DNA of 64,000 nucleotides from Heterobilharzia americana (GCA_944470555.2 OX104127.1:151791776-151855775); one strand, 5' to 3'. Shown: positions 46,965-59,586, numbered from the stretch's first letter. Notes: generated by a model from the sequence alone, not told the origin. Translations and numbers: made by a program.

Positions 46965-49170
46965 CCTTCTAAAACTTATGGATAAATGACTTAGCTGTTG
47001 GTTGATTACCGACAGGTGATCACATTAGTAACATCCATAAACTCCCATGTACGCCTTCATGAAGAAACTAGAAGCCAGAATTAAACAGATAGGAATCGTA
47101 AAAGAAAAAAACGCAGTACCAAGTAACAGCAATATATCCATGACCCTCCTAAAAACTTCCATCAAAATAATTGTTTGATAACACGTTTACCGAAATTAGA
47201 CTGCATTCTTAATCACGTTTTTCGATATTGTCGAGAACCTAAGTGTTTGATCCACTTCAACTGACCGAGAAGTTACAACAGTACTGTTGGAATGTTATTC
47301 GGTGAAATCCTTAGATATAAGAAGATATAAATCAACTTACTAACGTACATCGTTTATAATAATAACATATATTATTAGATTAATTAGTCCTATATTCTCA
47401 CCCTTTGTTTCGTATTTCTGAAATTGTGTTCACTTATTTCTTATTTTGTTCTCTTTTCTTATTAAAATATTACTTTTTAGAAAAAAGACTAATCATTAAC
47501 TGATATGAAAACTATTCTCTCATCGTATTTATTACACAAACACACATCTTTTCATCCAACCGAAATTCCTTTCTTCTTGTGTCACAGGTAAACTGTTTTT
47601 ACAAAAAATAAACATAAGTTTACAAATGAAAAAAAACGTTTCCTCTCCTCACGTGGGGTAAAGTAATACAGATTACCAAATCAGAATTGTTTTTAAATGA
47701 CATTTTACTCCAACCTTTTTAGTCAGTCAGTTATTCAGTTTACAGCTGTAGATGTATCCGTTAGGTGATCAGAAAAATCATTGTAAAAATATTTTGTAAA
47801 ACGGTTTCATTCTTGCTATTAAACTGTTATCATTACCAAACTTTTTACCGAATGAAAGTCTTCATCGTCAATTTTTTGCTTGACTAAGCTAAACCCTGAG
47901 TAATGAAAAATGTAACACATCTGAAACGGGCTTTTCCATCGAAACCATTAACTAAGTAAATCGTCTGAATAATCCAATCTGTTTGATATTGTCCTAATGG
48001 TGGGTGGAACTAACTAAACACCAGATGGTTGTTTTAACTGGTTTGAAGATTTGAGGATTTCTATAGGTACAAAGCTTCAAAATCATATATAATATAAAGC
48101 AGAGCATTCACATCCAGCAATATACACTTTCTCATTCAACCACTGTGTAACAACTAAGTGGATAAGACTGTCATGTCTAATCAGTATAATACAATATAAT
48201 AATCACCCATTATTGTAAACAGGTAAACTTTGTTTCGCTTTTACTAATGTACAGTTTTCATTAAAACCAGTATATATGAATAATGCTTTATAATTTCGTC
48301 ACTTTGCAGCTAGGTGAACAAAGTTGGAGCTACCTAGCTAGATACAGTTATGAGTGGAAACACAGAACCAAGCAAATTAAACATCAGGTGGAGTTGGTGG
48401 ACTTTTTATCGACTAAAGAAGAGAAGACTAAAAACAGCGGCAGAATAAAAACTTCATAAGAAGAATACGAGTTCATTCATCTCGTAATACTAAGAGAGCT
48501 ACCCTTATGTAGATTTAATGAATAGCCTTTTAAATTCATGTCAAAGCAATGCTAAGGTGGCACGATTACGTACAACCTCTTTGTGTGAGTATAAGTTTTG
48601 GCAACCTTTCGCACATCAGGTAACCCTTTTGTAACCTAAACTGTTACTTCCCACCATTAAGTTGAAACCATTTGATGCCAATCCTGCAAATGATTCGACA
48701 TGAAATGATTTACAAGATGATATTCATGAGATTTTTCTGAGCTTTCTTTCAACCATAAGCCAGAATTGTTTTTATATTCACTAAAAGTTAAAGAACATTT
48801 AATTGTCTCTAGGCAGCAAGATAAAATTTTTCATCCAACATCTCAAAACTGAATTTGTTGTCACCATCAAGCGTTTTTCCTGATTCAAAGCTCTCAAAGC
48901 ATGGCCTCCAATTAGTGCTTCGGATTATCTACAATCAAAAGTTGACAAACTACTGACTAAATGTACACCGTTTAATTCTAGCATTTTGAAGAGTTTGATT
49001 AGCAGTCCTTTTACCAATATTAGAAAATAGGGAAAAATCCTGTTATCTTGAAAGTTTGCACTTCACAGTATGTATTAAACATGATGATAAAAATTACCAG
49101 TTTGATGCCTCCGACCTCTAATCATCCCATTCTGTCAATCTACATGACCACTGGAAGCCACAGAAATCAC
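46965..49170. other. A+T-rich sequence, no gene seen
   Basis: Nothing recognised. Confidence 0.35.
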
Positions 49171-49177
49171 AGATGCA

Positions 49178-49345
49178 ACTATGGTTCATTGATCTAGTCG
49201 TGTGACTTCCAGCGAATGCTTCGTGGGTTCGGATCTCTTTGCCTACATAGGTTTGTAAAGCCACTTATAATTAAGCCTTAGAAAATAGGTATAACTCATC
49301 ACCTTTCTACTTCTACGGGAACCACACAGAGTGCTGAATCATCTA
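49178..49345 (+). mobile_element. Possible tRNA-headed SINE
   Basis: GTGACTTCCAGCGAATGCTTCG followed by TGGGTTCGGATCTC looks like the 3' half of a tRNA with a good box B. Box A is weak (TTGATCTAGTCG). The downstream CTTATAATTAAGCC stretch has the look of a SINE body, but no second copy was found in the window. Confidence 0.35.
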
Positions 49346-49349
49346 TTCA

Positions 49350-49765
49350 CTACTTATCAGCCTAACTTCAGAATTGTTTATTAGATTATCTACTTCGCAA
49401 GATGTAAACAACATTTCAGAGATGGAAGTCATTGTCTACAACTTTTTACTGTATAATTCATCGATTGAAGCTGATTATAAACAGTATGAAAGGAAACTTT
49501 GTAGGCGAATGACCAGTAGAAGTAAAGTCTTCATTATTGTTGGCTGTATTTAAATCATTGTGCTTGAACAGAAAAGTAGTCATTATGTAGCCATTGAACG
49601 AATGATTCGTATAAATAATAAATTTTCGCAAGTGTTTGAGCGAAATACTGATCACAAATCTTTAAAAGCCACTTTTCTTATACACTAAGTTATTTGTTTT
49701 TAAATCTGATTACATGCACGTTAAGTTATTTTGCTATTTTTGGCTGGTAATCAGGATCGATGTTA
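49350..49765. other. A+T-rich sequence, no gene seen
   Basis: Nothing recognised. Confidence 0.35.
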
Positions 49766-49770
49766 TTAAA

Positions 49771-49841
<71 letters not shown>
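49771..49841. repeat. (TAC)n trinucleotide microsatellite
   Basis: About 23 uninterrupted TAC units. The minus strand is open as poly-valine, which is not a real protein. Confidence 0.97.
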
Positions 49842-49844
49842 TGC

Positions 49845-51400
49845 TTGATCCAAGTGATGTATTAACATGTAGACTATACGCGAATGTAGGTGTGCAGACA
49901 TCCACGTACATAGGGTCACAATTATATGGATAAATATTTCTCAATTCCTTTAAAGAACGAAATTTATTACATTAGAAATGCCTTTATTAGCAGGTGGTAG
50001 TCAGTCTTACTATTGAGTTAATCACTTACAGCCTACTTGCAGCAATATAAATAAATTATGAAACAACTAATGAACTACGCAGCGTGTGCATAATTATACA
50101 GATAAACATTTGTATATAGAGTGAATCAAATTTATATCTTAATGTGTATCATAAATAGTTCAATTTATTAATCCTACATCATGATTAAAAGTGGGTCATT
50201 TAAGTTACTTTTTCGAGGATAAACACTGACCCCAAACAGTATCTAAGCTCCGTGCTTACTTCATCATGTATAAATATGACTGGAACATAGAACAGGAATG
50301 TTGACTATAATAGTTCTGCTGAAGTATGTTTGTATTTCTATATAAATGGATGAGTATAAGTTGAAACCCGGTTAACTGACTACTGTTCACACCAGTCAGT
50401 AGCAATTTTTAGTGGGTTCAGGCAATGCTAAACAATGCGTCAGAAATACAACTTATTTCAAGCTACAATGAAAAGTATTGCATCTATGATAATTGAAAGA
50501 AAGATTACTTTTTTCGTATCATTAACTTTTTGCTAACATTTCAGTCTCGTCTTACTGAACGCTTTCTAATATCAGCCCTATTGAAATTTGCCCTGATCTA
50601 ATGAACAAATTTTCCTGATGAAATTCCTGACCTAAAAGCTTTTTACTTGGGCAATTCCACAAATCAATGCGACCTGAACAACGAAAAAGATATCTCATAT
50701 TGTCAGAATCTTATAAGTTATACACCAGGACTCATTTTGTACCTGAACCCTAAAGCCTAAAGTTTTCCAGACCCAAGTTAGTGACTGAGCCTTATGGGCG
50801 GTTTTAGTGGTTTTAATTTTGAAATACAAATAAGAATTCAACTAGACGTTCACTGTGTTATACAATTTGTTACCTAATCCACAACTAATAGTAGATGAAA
50901 CTCCCCTTAAATGCGTATTTTCTGCGAATTCCAGTAGAAAGTTGAAATGTATGTAAGCAGTAACGCTTTTCCTACTTATCTCTTATCTAGACTTTACAGA
51001 CCAATTGTCTGAAGATTAGATAACATGTGTGGCACGGCCCAAAGTTTACCGCAACAGTAATAAATGCATTCGATCTTAGCTTTTCAAAAAATCATGGGCA
51101 GCATTTCATTCTGCATATAGATTTTCTCCATCTTCACATGTAGTCACTTGAACATTTCCATACTTTATACGGTTTCTCTTGTAAACGTTTTTCATCTACT
51201 TGGTCAACAAACTGTTTTAATGTTAGTCATTCTTGTGATGAACAGATTTATCTTAATTCATGAATACATAAACCCCTTAAATATTGGCGTTTATAGGTAT
51301 GCCCAACAGAAACTAATCTCATAATATAACAGACAAATGGTTCAATTTATCAATTTTAGTCGATTTTAGAGGTTTATGGGTATTAATTGATTGCAGTGTA
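49845..51400. other. A+T-rich sequence, no gene seen
   Basis: Nothing recognised. Confidence 0.35.
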
Positions 51401-51404
51401 GTAT

Positions 51405-51545
51405 TCATCATGGACTGACATCAGTTTGATAACCAGTAAAAACCTAGCGTGTGACTCCTCAGTGTCGGGTGCCCATGGCCCTCCCAGTAATTGAACTCGT
51501 AACCTCTATGTTTCATGGTGCGCATGTTACCATTGACTTCGTTCG
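51405..51545 (-). mobile_element. Hammerhead SINE, group (a), decayed, minus strand
   Basis: Read from 51545 the minus strand has a degenerate tRNA-like head, box B-like GAGTTCAATTAC, GGGCACCCGACACTGAGGAG and TCACACGCTAGG. CTGAGGA matches the core, but the GAAAC strand has decayed (GGTTTTTAC), so it should be inactive. Confidence 0.6.
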
Positions 51546-51689
51546 AGACGAAGTTTCACGAAGTTCCAATAACAAGTCGCTACCAGTGGAGCAAACTAAG
51601 TCGGACGTGAGAGTAAACATTCAGAGATAACATGGGATGGTGGTCTCGCTATATCGTGAACTGACAAAAGTAGGAAAATGTGGACCGCT

Positions 51690-51835
51690 GGATCCTGACG
51701 CAGTAGTTTAAATGCAACGCACTAGCGACGAAACTTGAAGATTTCAGGTTCATCACTGACGAGGTCATCGATGTGCGATACTGAGGAGTTCCACACTCCT
51801 GAAATTTTAGTGATTCTCTAACGGGTGTCAGTCAG
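51690..51835 (+). mobile_element. Hammerhead SINE, group (a), decayed, plus strand
   Basis: A degenerate box B-like TTCAGGTTCATCAC is followed by GAGGTCATCGATGTGCG, CTGAGGA, GTTCCACACTCCT and GAAAT, then TTTAGTGATTC. Both core strands are recognisable, but stem II and the cleavage triplet are broken. It lies head to head with the copy at 51405-51545. Confidence 0.6.
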
Positions 51836-51839
51836 TGGT

Positions 51840-53212
51840 TAATAATTCCTATTAGTGTCAGGTTACTCAATTTCTAATGAATATATGCTTGGATATCTAA
51901 ATAACGTATTCATTCACCGTTTACGAAGTACTCGTAGAAAACTATTTTTACAGTATAATAAAGATGCGTGTAACGCAGCTAATGCCCATTAAATTTTACA
52001 CTTATTGCAGATGTTATATCGTGGCTAAACAGTCGCAATATGTTCACTGATCTCATCAACATTTATCCTTCCATTCTGACAAGTTTCACTACAAATCATA
52101 AAACATAGAGATTTGTCAAATGAAAGCAAACGACAGATTAGAAATTCACTAGAACATTTTGGGAACCTTGTTTCAGTAGGATAAGTGAGTATGTACTACT
52201 GACAATACGTCCATAGTACTGCAAGAAATCTGTGTGATATTCTGCAAATGTGTATAATTTGTGGCCTTCGATCACTCTGATACCTTCGAGAATTCCGCTT
52301 ACACCCTTCAGTTCAGTATTTGTCTCACCTCATTGTTGCAGATCCTTGACAAAGAATCAAGCTGAAGGGATATTATATGAAGCTGAAATTTACGTTTGCC
52401 AGCATTTATGGCTAAAAGGAACTGGCATATTATACTGTCCATGACTTAGGAACTTTCTTTTATCACAGAACAACTCTCAAGATGGAAATAATAATCTTAA
52501 AAGCCATCAAAATTTTAATATCAATGAGGTTTAAATAAAAGCATCAGTAATTCAAGACAGCCTCTAGCAACACCATATGACCCTTAACTTCATTTAATAA
52601 TCTCCACTTGCTTAAATGGTTGTTAGTTACGGTTGGTAATACCATCGCTTTTAGCTTATATAAATATACATATATATATGCTCAGTAGGCCGGTTGAAAT
52701 CTGTTATCCGTAGAACAATTAACTCGGCCACGTTATATCCTCCTTCATCAAATTATATCCTAGTAAACATATTTTGAGCAGGTTATAAATAAGCCTTAAG
52801 CCAGCTGTTTTGAAGTGAACAAATAAAACTAATTTTAGAAATGATCAATTCAAAAATCTGAAAACATAATTCGATATTATCAGTTATAGTTTTAGACTAT
52901 AGTAAAATATGATAGGGAAATGCATAACAATGGAGTAAATCAGCACGATTAAACAACTACGTATTAATACTTTTTTCCAAATCTAGTCATATCTATAGCT
53001 TTACTCATAAAATTAACCATTTTGTTCTTTCATATTTGCTTTAATTCGTATATTTTATTATTTTCATTTCTGCTATAAAGACAAATTACCTGTCAAGTCT
53101 GTCAAAATGTGTCCTTAATCCCGAACTTAAACAAACTGAATTGTTTTATTGAAACACCCCAAAATAAAAGGGAAAAATAGAATGAAACAATATTAGCGAA
53201 ACAAAGAAAATA
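51840..53212. other. A+T-rich sequence, no gene seen
   Basis: Nothing recognised. Confidence 0.35.
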
Positions 53213-53215
53213 CAG

Positions 53216-53235
53216 CATATATATATATATATATA
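53216..53235. repeat. (TA)n microsatellite
   Basis: Short AT dinucleotide run just upstream of the open frame at 53237. Confidence 0.9.
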
Positions 53236-53236
53236 C

Positions 53237-53586
53237 GCAATCTGTTTTCTTCATCAAGTGACATCATCATGGAAACCATAGAATATTCAGCAGCAGTCGA
53301 CTACTATCTCCTCCCAGTTTGTGACTTTTCAGACATGTTCATCCATGACCAAATGAAGGACCAACTCCAAGACTTCCATCGGGCTCAGAAAACATATGAT
53401 ATTGCGGAAAACTAATTGAAAAACAAAGTTCTGTATCCTCTAATTTCAATCACTCCGCCATATGATGCAGCCACTATCCAAAATGCATTCAGTAAAACTT
53501 TCACCTCTATGTTTACTTCACATGTCATGGCTTCACATGAGAACTTTGTGAAATTTACTATGAATTCGGTCATTGATAATCATTAA
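53237..53586 (+). pseudogene. Unrecognised protein-like frame with one stop
   Basis: From the ATG at 53269 one frame runs 106 codons to TAA at 53584-53586 with a single internal TAA at 53413-53415. It reads METIEYSAAVDYYLLPVCDF at the start and FHRAQKTYDIAEN just before the stop, then LKNKVLYPLISITPPYDAAT and FTSMFTSHVMASHENFVKF. The composition is protein-like, and helical stretches (DQMKDQLQDFHRAQK) could form a coiled coil. TTTTCTTCATCAAG before the ATG resembles a 3' splice site, so it may be a decayed exon or a processed pseudogene. No family is recognised. Confidence 0.4.
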
Positions 53587-53589
53587 GTA

Positions 53590-54030
53590 GTTGCCCAGAC
53601 CTTCTGACTTACCGCTTACTTCCTGCTGGTATCAGACTTTCATGAAAGCTTTATTCAAACTAGTCACTTCCTTACAAGACACTTAGACACATAAGATAGT
53701 AATGCAAACCAATTATACATACACTTTTCACTCGAAATGGAGGTCAATAACCTTAAACCACCTGTGTTTTTACTTCTTCACCTTAATTGTAGACCTTATT
53801 CAAAGAACTCCATGATAACATCCTTCTAATCACTCATTAACATCACTTTAATATGACTGTAAGTAGTAAAAACGACAAAACAAGAAACGAACGCTGAATT
53901 ACCTCACTACTGATAAACAGTTGAACAAAACAGAAGCAACTTTTACAGACGGTTAACTTCTATCCAGTCCAGTTTCAACTTGGTCCAAGAGTTTATACGT
54001 GTTTGACAATGCAAAACTGTAAATTCAGGA
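53590..54030. other. Unassigned sequence
   Basis: Nothing recognised. Confidence 0.35.
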
Positions 54031-54036
54031 TAGAAC

Positions 54037-54200
54037 TTGGACACTATGGCAGAATGTAATTCCATATATACGTTAGTTTATTTGATACTGAACATAGTGA
54101 TACAGGATTACCGACTGAATGATGCTCAGGACATAAATTATTGCTCATGAAGTTTCTAGTTTAGCTCATATAGCACTGTTACCTTGCGTTCTTTGAAGTC
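54037..54200 (+). repeat. Dispersed repeat D1, copy 3
   Basis: TTGGACACTATGG, AGAATGTAATTCC, GTTAGTTTATTTGATAC and CAGGACATAAATTATTG align with the copies at 27.54 and 34.47 kb. Confidence 0.6.
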
Positions 54201-54204
54201 AATA

Positions 54205-57200
54205 GTAGCAGAACTTTCAATGTATCCGGAAACAGGTCCGACTCATCCCTGTCCCACCCGTTACTTACAGGTTCCTCTAACTAAATTATTCATCAAGCCT
54301 ATCAGTCTCCCCCATCCTATTTAGTAGTTATGGGTTACTCCATTCACATAACTGACTGTATTCTACTCTGGATCACTTGACTTAGTGGAATATACCCTAC
54401 TAGAGTGAAACACAAGCTTTTTTTAATGGGGAACTTCATAGGCTTTATTAGATAAAATAATAAAATATATCAAACACTATACGGTACATGTGACGTTAAT
54501 TATATAGGTTAGAGCAGTCGATTAGAGTTAGTTGGGTTGTCACAGCACTGGAACTCATTATATGTCACTATATGATATGATTATGAGCAATTAAAAGTGC
54601 TTGTAACAACATCACTATGTGCTACAACTTATCTCCTATAGTTAGGCTTTTTCGGAGAAATAGTAAATCCAGTCGCTGTAACTAAGTTTTTTCGATATTA
54701 CTCTCATGATTAGTGGGTTTATGAGAAACACTTTCATCACACTAAAAATAAATGCAGATTAATGACTATTTATTTGTCGACTGCAATGTGATTTATCCAA
54801 TCAACATTTTGGTTAACACGACAACTAGTATCTGTACACCAGTTTATCGTCTTCCAAAAGATTGCAAACAGAATGATTTGTTAAATATAGGTTAATCTGA
54901 TGATTCAAATAGTAACATTTCCGATTATCTGCAAATGTGTTCAGTAATATCTGTCATGATTAGACCAACAGTAGAAATGATCTTGATTCATTAGCAGATA
55001 GACGCTGGTTACGTACCACAGTGGCAGGTTAAATCAAAAACGTAACATTGACATCTTGAAATCTTAAGCATACCAGGTACTTAAGGTGAATTGTTACCAA
55101 AAGTCAAATTAATATTACAGGACAAAGTTGTAACACAGCATCAATACTTTCTCATCTAAAAAAGCATTCCGATTCAAAAAGCTTCTTAAACATCACACTT
55201 TGATTTTCAATAGTCTTGAAAGTGCATCTTTTATAAATTCAGCACAAACTTCTCCTGTAAGTATAAAAATTTAGGAAATTTATCCATGTATCCCATTTTG
55301 TAGACTAAATATGTCAAAGCTAGATTTTTTTTTCTTGGATTTGCACTGATTTTGATGACTTTTGCTGCACTGAAATTACTGCCAGTAACAGAATCCAGGT
55401 TAACCAATATTTTCTTCAAACCAATAAAAGATGTTTTGTACTTATCGAAAGCTGTGATCGCACATGATGAAAGGCAGTCTTATCAGTAATTCCGACAATA
55501 GGAATCATCAAGGACGATCAAATCTTATGTGAACAACACCATATAACCAGTGAACTAACTATAATACCGTACGGGGCATAAAATGCAGTGAATACTGCAC
55601 GCGTAAACGAACTGAATTCTCTCTCACAACTTTATTATTGCTGACTGATTGTCATCGAAATCGGAGTGTCTTATGATCTCAGCTGAAACAAAACTCAAGG
55701 AAAAAACTACTAGTCAACTGATTGTAATGTGAGATATCCATGTAACTTGACACATTTTTGTGTACAAGGTTATAAGTCATACTTGTCGTGCCAATTCTAA
55801 GTAATCCGCACCGTAACTGGTTACTTACGAGGACTGAAACGAACTAGGAGGAATTACTTAGTTCCAAACTAGCCTTGTTTGCCACAAATTCATGTAACCA
55901 TTGGTCATCACATTATATGGTTAAGTGACTGGGATTCAAATATGTTTACTACTGTATTTAGACCCAGTGGCTGAAGAGTAACTTTCATGCTGAGAATTTC
56001 CGAAATTTCGGGCTCCATTTTGAATGGTATCAGTTTTCCCATTTTGAAGAAGAAAACAGACTGAAAAAAACTACTCGTCTAACACCTATTAGTTTGGATA
56101 GTTCTCTAAGTGAAATAACTCACTACTGTATAGACAACTCAAACGATTATCTCAACTTTCTTCAAACGTTGCTGTTATAACTGACCTTCTACCTACGATT
56201 ATTTCTGTCCGACTTAACCACTGACCGATCTTATTTTCTCTTTCAATGAATTAAAGTTCACGAAATATCATGGAGATAAAATGGATATGTTTTATTCTGC
56301 TCCCATTGTTGTTCTTATTCTTTTCGAATTCATAGAGAGTAATTTGAATATAAAAGTGGAGAGTTTGAAAATAGTACTTCTCAAGCTTCATTTTCTAACA
56401 GTAAACGTGATAATACCCTGCTAACCACCTCTCCATAGAATTTCTTCAGGCAGATATACCTGTCCATCTTGTATGAGCATGTGTCGCGTAACATTTAATT
56501 AAATGAACTCCATTTAGCAAATGAACGAGAATGCGGTTGTCAGAAACGAAACTCTTCTCCAACAGACCATAATCTCAACTGTACTAATTACAAAAAACAT
56601 GCAAATCTCAGCTATTTATTGTGGACGTCATACTACACCTAGAAATTGATGTACTTTGAATATCAGCTGTGGGTGCAAAGTGTTATATCAATACAGTATC
56701 CAGCACCACCACTGGGAATTAATGAACATAATTATAACAAGACTTAGCATTCTTCTTTTCGTCTTACTACCAACTGTTGTTAACCACCTGACAATTAAGG
56801 TATACGTAGTAAATACAAAGATTTAAATTCACTTAGAATGCATCCAATTTAACTAAGTGAAAGTTGGAAAACATTTTAAACTGTTTTGTCGCTTGACCCA
56901 TAAATTGTTCATATTCAATAAAACTTGGATAAACACTCTAGGACAATAATAGAATGCATCCATACTCTGTGCCAAACTTACTTAGAATCTTTTTGTCTAA
57001 CTGACTAACTAAAACTGCATATATAGGTGTAAATAGCTTTTACGGGACATAACCGCATGAGAGAGTTAGAAAACATTTTGGTAAAAGAAATTTCACTGAT
57101 TTCTGGTAGGCCGTTTTATCTTTTTAACTTGATCGTCTTCGTCTTATATCAATTCGCCTCAAAACTATTTTCAAGGTTCTGTTCAATTCTAACCACAGAT

Positions 57201-57523
57201 GTTGACACCTCCTAATAATAGTAAGTTCAAAAACCAACACAAAATCCTCTTTGCCATGTTTCATGACACATCTTAATCCTCTCCATTCACACTATCAATC
57301 ATCACACTAGAGAATAATAGGCAACTTTAAGCCTCAAAAAGAGAGCGAAAACGATATTCTATCCATGAAATTCTTTTGATAATTAGATCTTAGTCACTTT
57401 GCAAATTTATTCGTAATCATACGTGTGGTTCTACCTTTCTTCAGTCTCAATGAAAACTACGCAAAACTGGCAATATTAATACATTTATAAGGTTCATTTT
57501 TCAAAGCAAAAGTCATACCGACG

Positions 57524-57525
<2 letters not shown>
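54205..57525. other. 3.3 kb of A+T-rich sequence, no gene seen
   Basis: Nothing recognised. Confidence 0.35.

Positions 57526-57526
<1 letters not shown>

Positions 57527-57569
<43 letters not shown>
57527..57569. repeat. (TA)n microsatellite
   Basis: About 21 uninterrupted TA units. Confidence 0.95.
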
Positions 57570-57571
<2 letters not shown>

Positions 57572-57865
57572 TTAGTAATTAAAACTCCTTATTAAGCCAT
57601 ATTTGTCAACTGATTCATAAAGCAGAGTAATAAAAATCAACCAAACTTCAAAAAGGGAAAGAACATAAGGATTTCCATTATTCTTACCTTGAAGATACTC
57701 AATATGTTTGCTCTTTTCAATGCTATTAATATGATATGAAACCACCAAAACAATGATTTCTCAATTGCTAAAGCTTATAATTTCCTTCTCATTATTATTA
57801 TGGACTAAAATAATTGAACTGTGATGTCTAGATGTTGCCCAAAAATTCATCATCATATGGTTTTT

Positions 57866-57940
57866 TGGTGGCAGATAGCAGTGGAATCCTGAATGCATGG
57901 TCCTGCCTATTTGGAGATTGTCAGTTGGATGTACCCGAAT
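57866..57940 (-). mobile_element. Smα-type SINE 3' part, minus strand
   Basis: The minus strand reads GGGTACATCCAACTGACAATC, TCCAAATAGGCAGGACC and GGATTCCACTGCTATCTGCC, the Smα ribozyme region with core CTGACAA and a broken GAAAC strand. It is inverted relative to the following piece. Confidence 0.65.
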
Positions 57941-57974
57941 CTCAGAGATTGCCTCGGATATCAGTTGATTGTTG

Positions 57975-58036
57975 TACTGCCGATTAGTCACAAACAGGAC
58001 GAAACATACCTTCCAGATACCACTGCAGGCCACCAC
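57975..58036 (+). mobile_element. Smα-type SINE 3' part, plus strand
   Basis: CTGCCGATTAGTC, ACAAACAGGACGAAAC and CCAGATACCACTGCAGGCCAC match the Smα ribozyme and tail. Stem II and GAAAC are kept, while the CTGAYGA strand is mutated to CCGATTA. Confidence 0.65.
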
Positions 58037-58049
58037 TAAGCAAGTTTCT

Positions 58050-58870
58050 CGTTTACGCACATAGTTACAATTTTATAGTAACTCATTTCACACTGATTAA
58101 TGCATCATATCTGACAAAATATTGGAAAATGAACTGACCCTATCCATTTCAAAATTGTCCTGTTGTTTTTAGCAAACAGTATGTAACCATTTTGCGCTTA
58201 ATAAAAAGTACAATCTTGGCAGAATCTTTGAAAATTCGCCTTGAGAGTAGTATGCTGCTTCTTAGCTCTTTCCAAATATAATAATAAATGCTCAAGGATG
58301 AGAGCTTTGTGTGGATCACTTTAAAATTCGATGAAGCTTCTATATTTATACGCAGACACTTATACACTGATTGTGTCAGCCAAAAATTGAAGACAGAATT
58401 AAATTGAACGACAAGTTGGCCTTATAATGGTATCTGTCTTTTGGTCCAGACATAATTTGAAATGAGGACTCAGAATATTACGACAGTATTCACTAATCAC
58501 TATCAATTAGGATAGAATCCAAGTTTGTGACAGAAATCTTCCAGGTATCACTGACTGAAAATATGGAACAAAATAGTGATAATTTATGAATAAATGGCTA
58601 AAGTAAAGGTCCAGACTTGATTGCTAATGCATGAGGATTAATTATATTCTTGGAGCCTCGATGTACATTACTAAACTTTTGATGTTTGAGCACTTGTCAA
58701 TGTTATCTGAAAAATTTGTTTCTCATAAATATCATGCAGAAAGTTCCATGTTTGTGTTTCATTTATTTATTGCTACTTGAAATTTCCTGTTGCTATACTG
58801 AATCGAATTCATCAACCTCTGTTGAAAAGTTAGGCTGTGTGCAGAAGCCCCACTATTGCCTGAAGATTCA
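58050..58870. other. A+T-rich sequence, no gene seen
   Basis: A 50-codon plus-strand frame from an ATG near 58734 has a hydrophobic start (CLCFIYLLLLEISCC), but its end runs toward the SINE and no other support exists. Confidence 0.3.
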
Positions 58871-58885
58871 TTATGCTATAACTTG

Positions 58886-59195
58886 ATGGAGGTCGTTAGC
58901 AGCAGAATTCAGGATGTGTGTCTCCTCCTGTTTGGCACTTATCAACTGGATGTACCTGCAACCTAGTTAGTAATGGTAATGGTGTTTGAAGCAATCGATT
59001 CTGGCTTCAACTCTAGGTGGAAACACAGTCACTCCTTAGAATCCAAGAACAGCCAGTGACAGAACAGAACTCATCAGCTAGATGTACTTGCACCCCAGTG
59101 AGTGATGTTGTTTTCACTGAGACTAGAACCTTGTACCCATCAATTCAAATGCCAAGGCGTTATCCGCTATGCCACAGAGGAACAATAGCCACTGC
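58886..59195 (-). mobile_element. Two tandem Smα-type SINE remnants
   Basis: Two minus-strand ribozyme regions lie in the same orientation: 58965-58886 (GGTACATCCAGTTGATAAGTG … AATTCTGCTGC) and about 59095-59060 (AAGTACATCTAGCTGATGAG). The second still has CTGATGA but lacks its GAAAC end. The tRNA-like head of the second copy is at 59180-59100 (GTGGCATAGCGGATAACGCC, then GGTTCTAGTCTCAGTG). Both are decayed. Confidence 0.65.
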
Positions 59196-59199
59196 TTGT

Positions 59200-59584
59200 A
59201 AAACGGGTAGTAGTTATTACTATTTATTGATATACTTCTAACTCTCCATTGTTTTATTGGATCGAATTCTGACCAGTTTCGAACAGAACTGAAAGCGCAT
59301 CATGGATTCCTCTACTAGCCAGAACTAACCAAATGAACTAATACTAGTAATAATCACTTTATTTAAAAAATATTGATTAAATTCGGAACTCTCAACACCT
59401 AACACTACAACAAAAACATACTCTTTTGCAACATTTCCAATAGTGTTAATCCTAGCAATTGAAATTATGTGAATAATATTAACATAGAGGACAGTTATAC
59501 ATGATTGGTTAGAATATTGAAAAGACTGATTATCTACTGTTACAAGGCTGAAAAGTGAGTTATGTCCCCACTCTTTTTTCTTCA
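59200..59584. other. Spacer, probably including the 3' end of the next element
   Basis: It lies just beyond the last codon (59585 side) of the minus-strand CR1/L2-type element and may contain its 3' untranslated tail. No boundary is visible. Confidence 0.35.
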
Positions 59585-59586
59585 AA

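Noticed and set aside
49726..49944. Minus-strand frame with poly-valine
   Set aside because: Produced by the TAC microsatellite.
57761..58060. 99-codon minus-strand frame
   Set aside because: It crosses two inverted Smα-type remnants, so it is an accidental frame.
58734..58886. Short frame with a signal-peptide-like start, as in schistosome micro-exon gene products
   Set aside because: Its end runs toward a SINE and no splice pattern or second exon was seen. Low-complexity hydrophobic frames are common in A+T-rich DNA.
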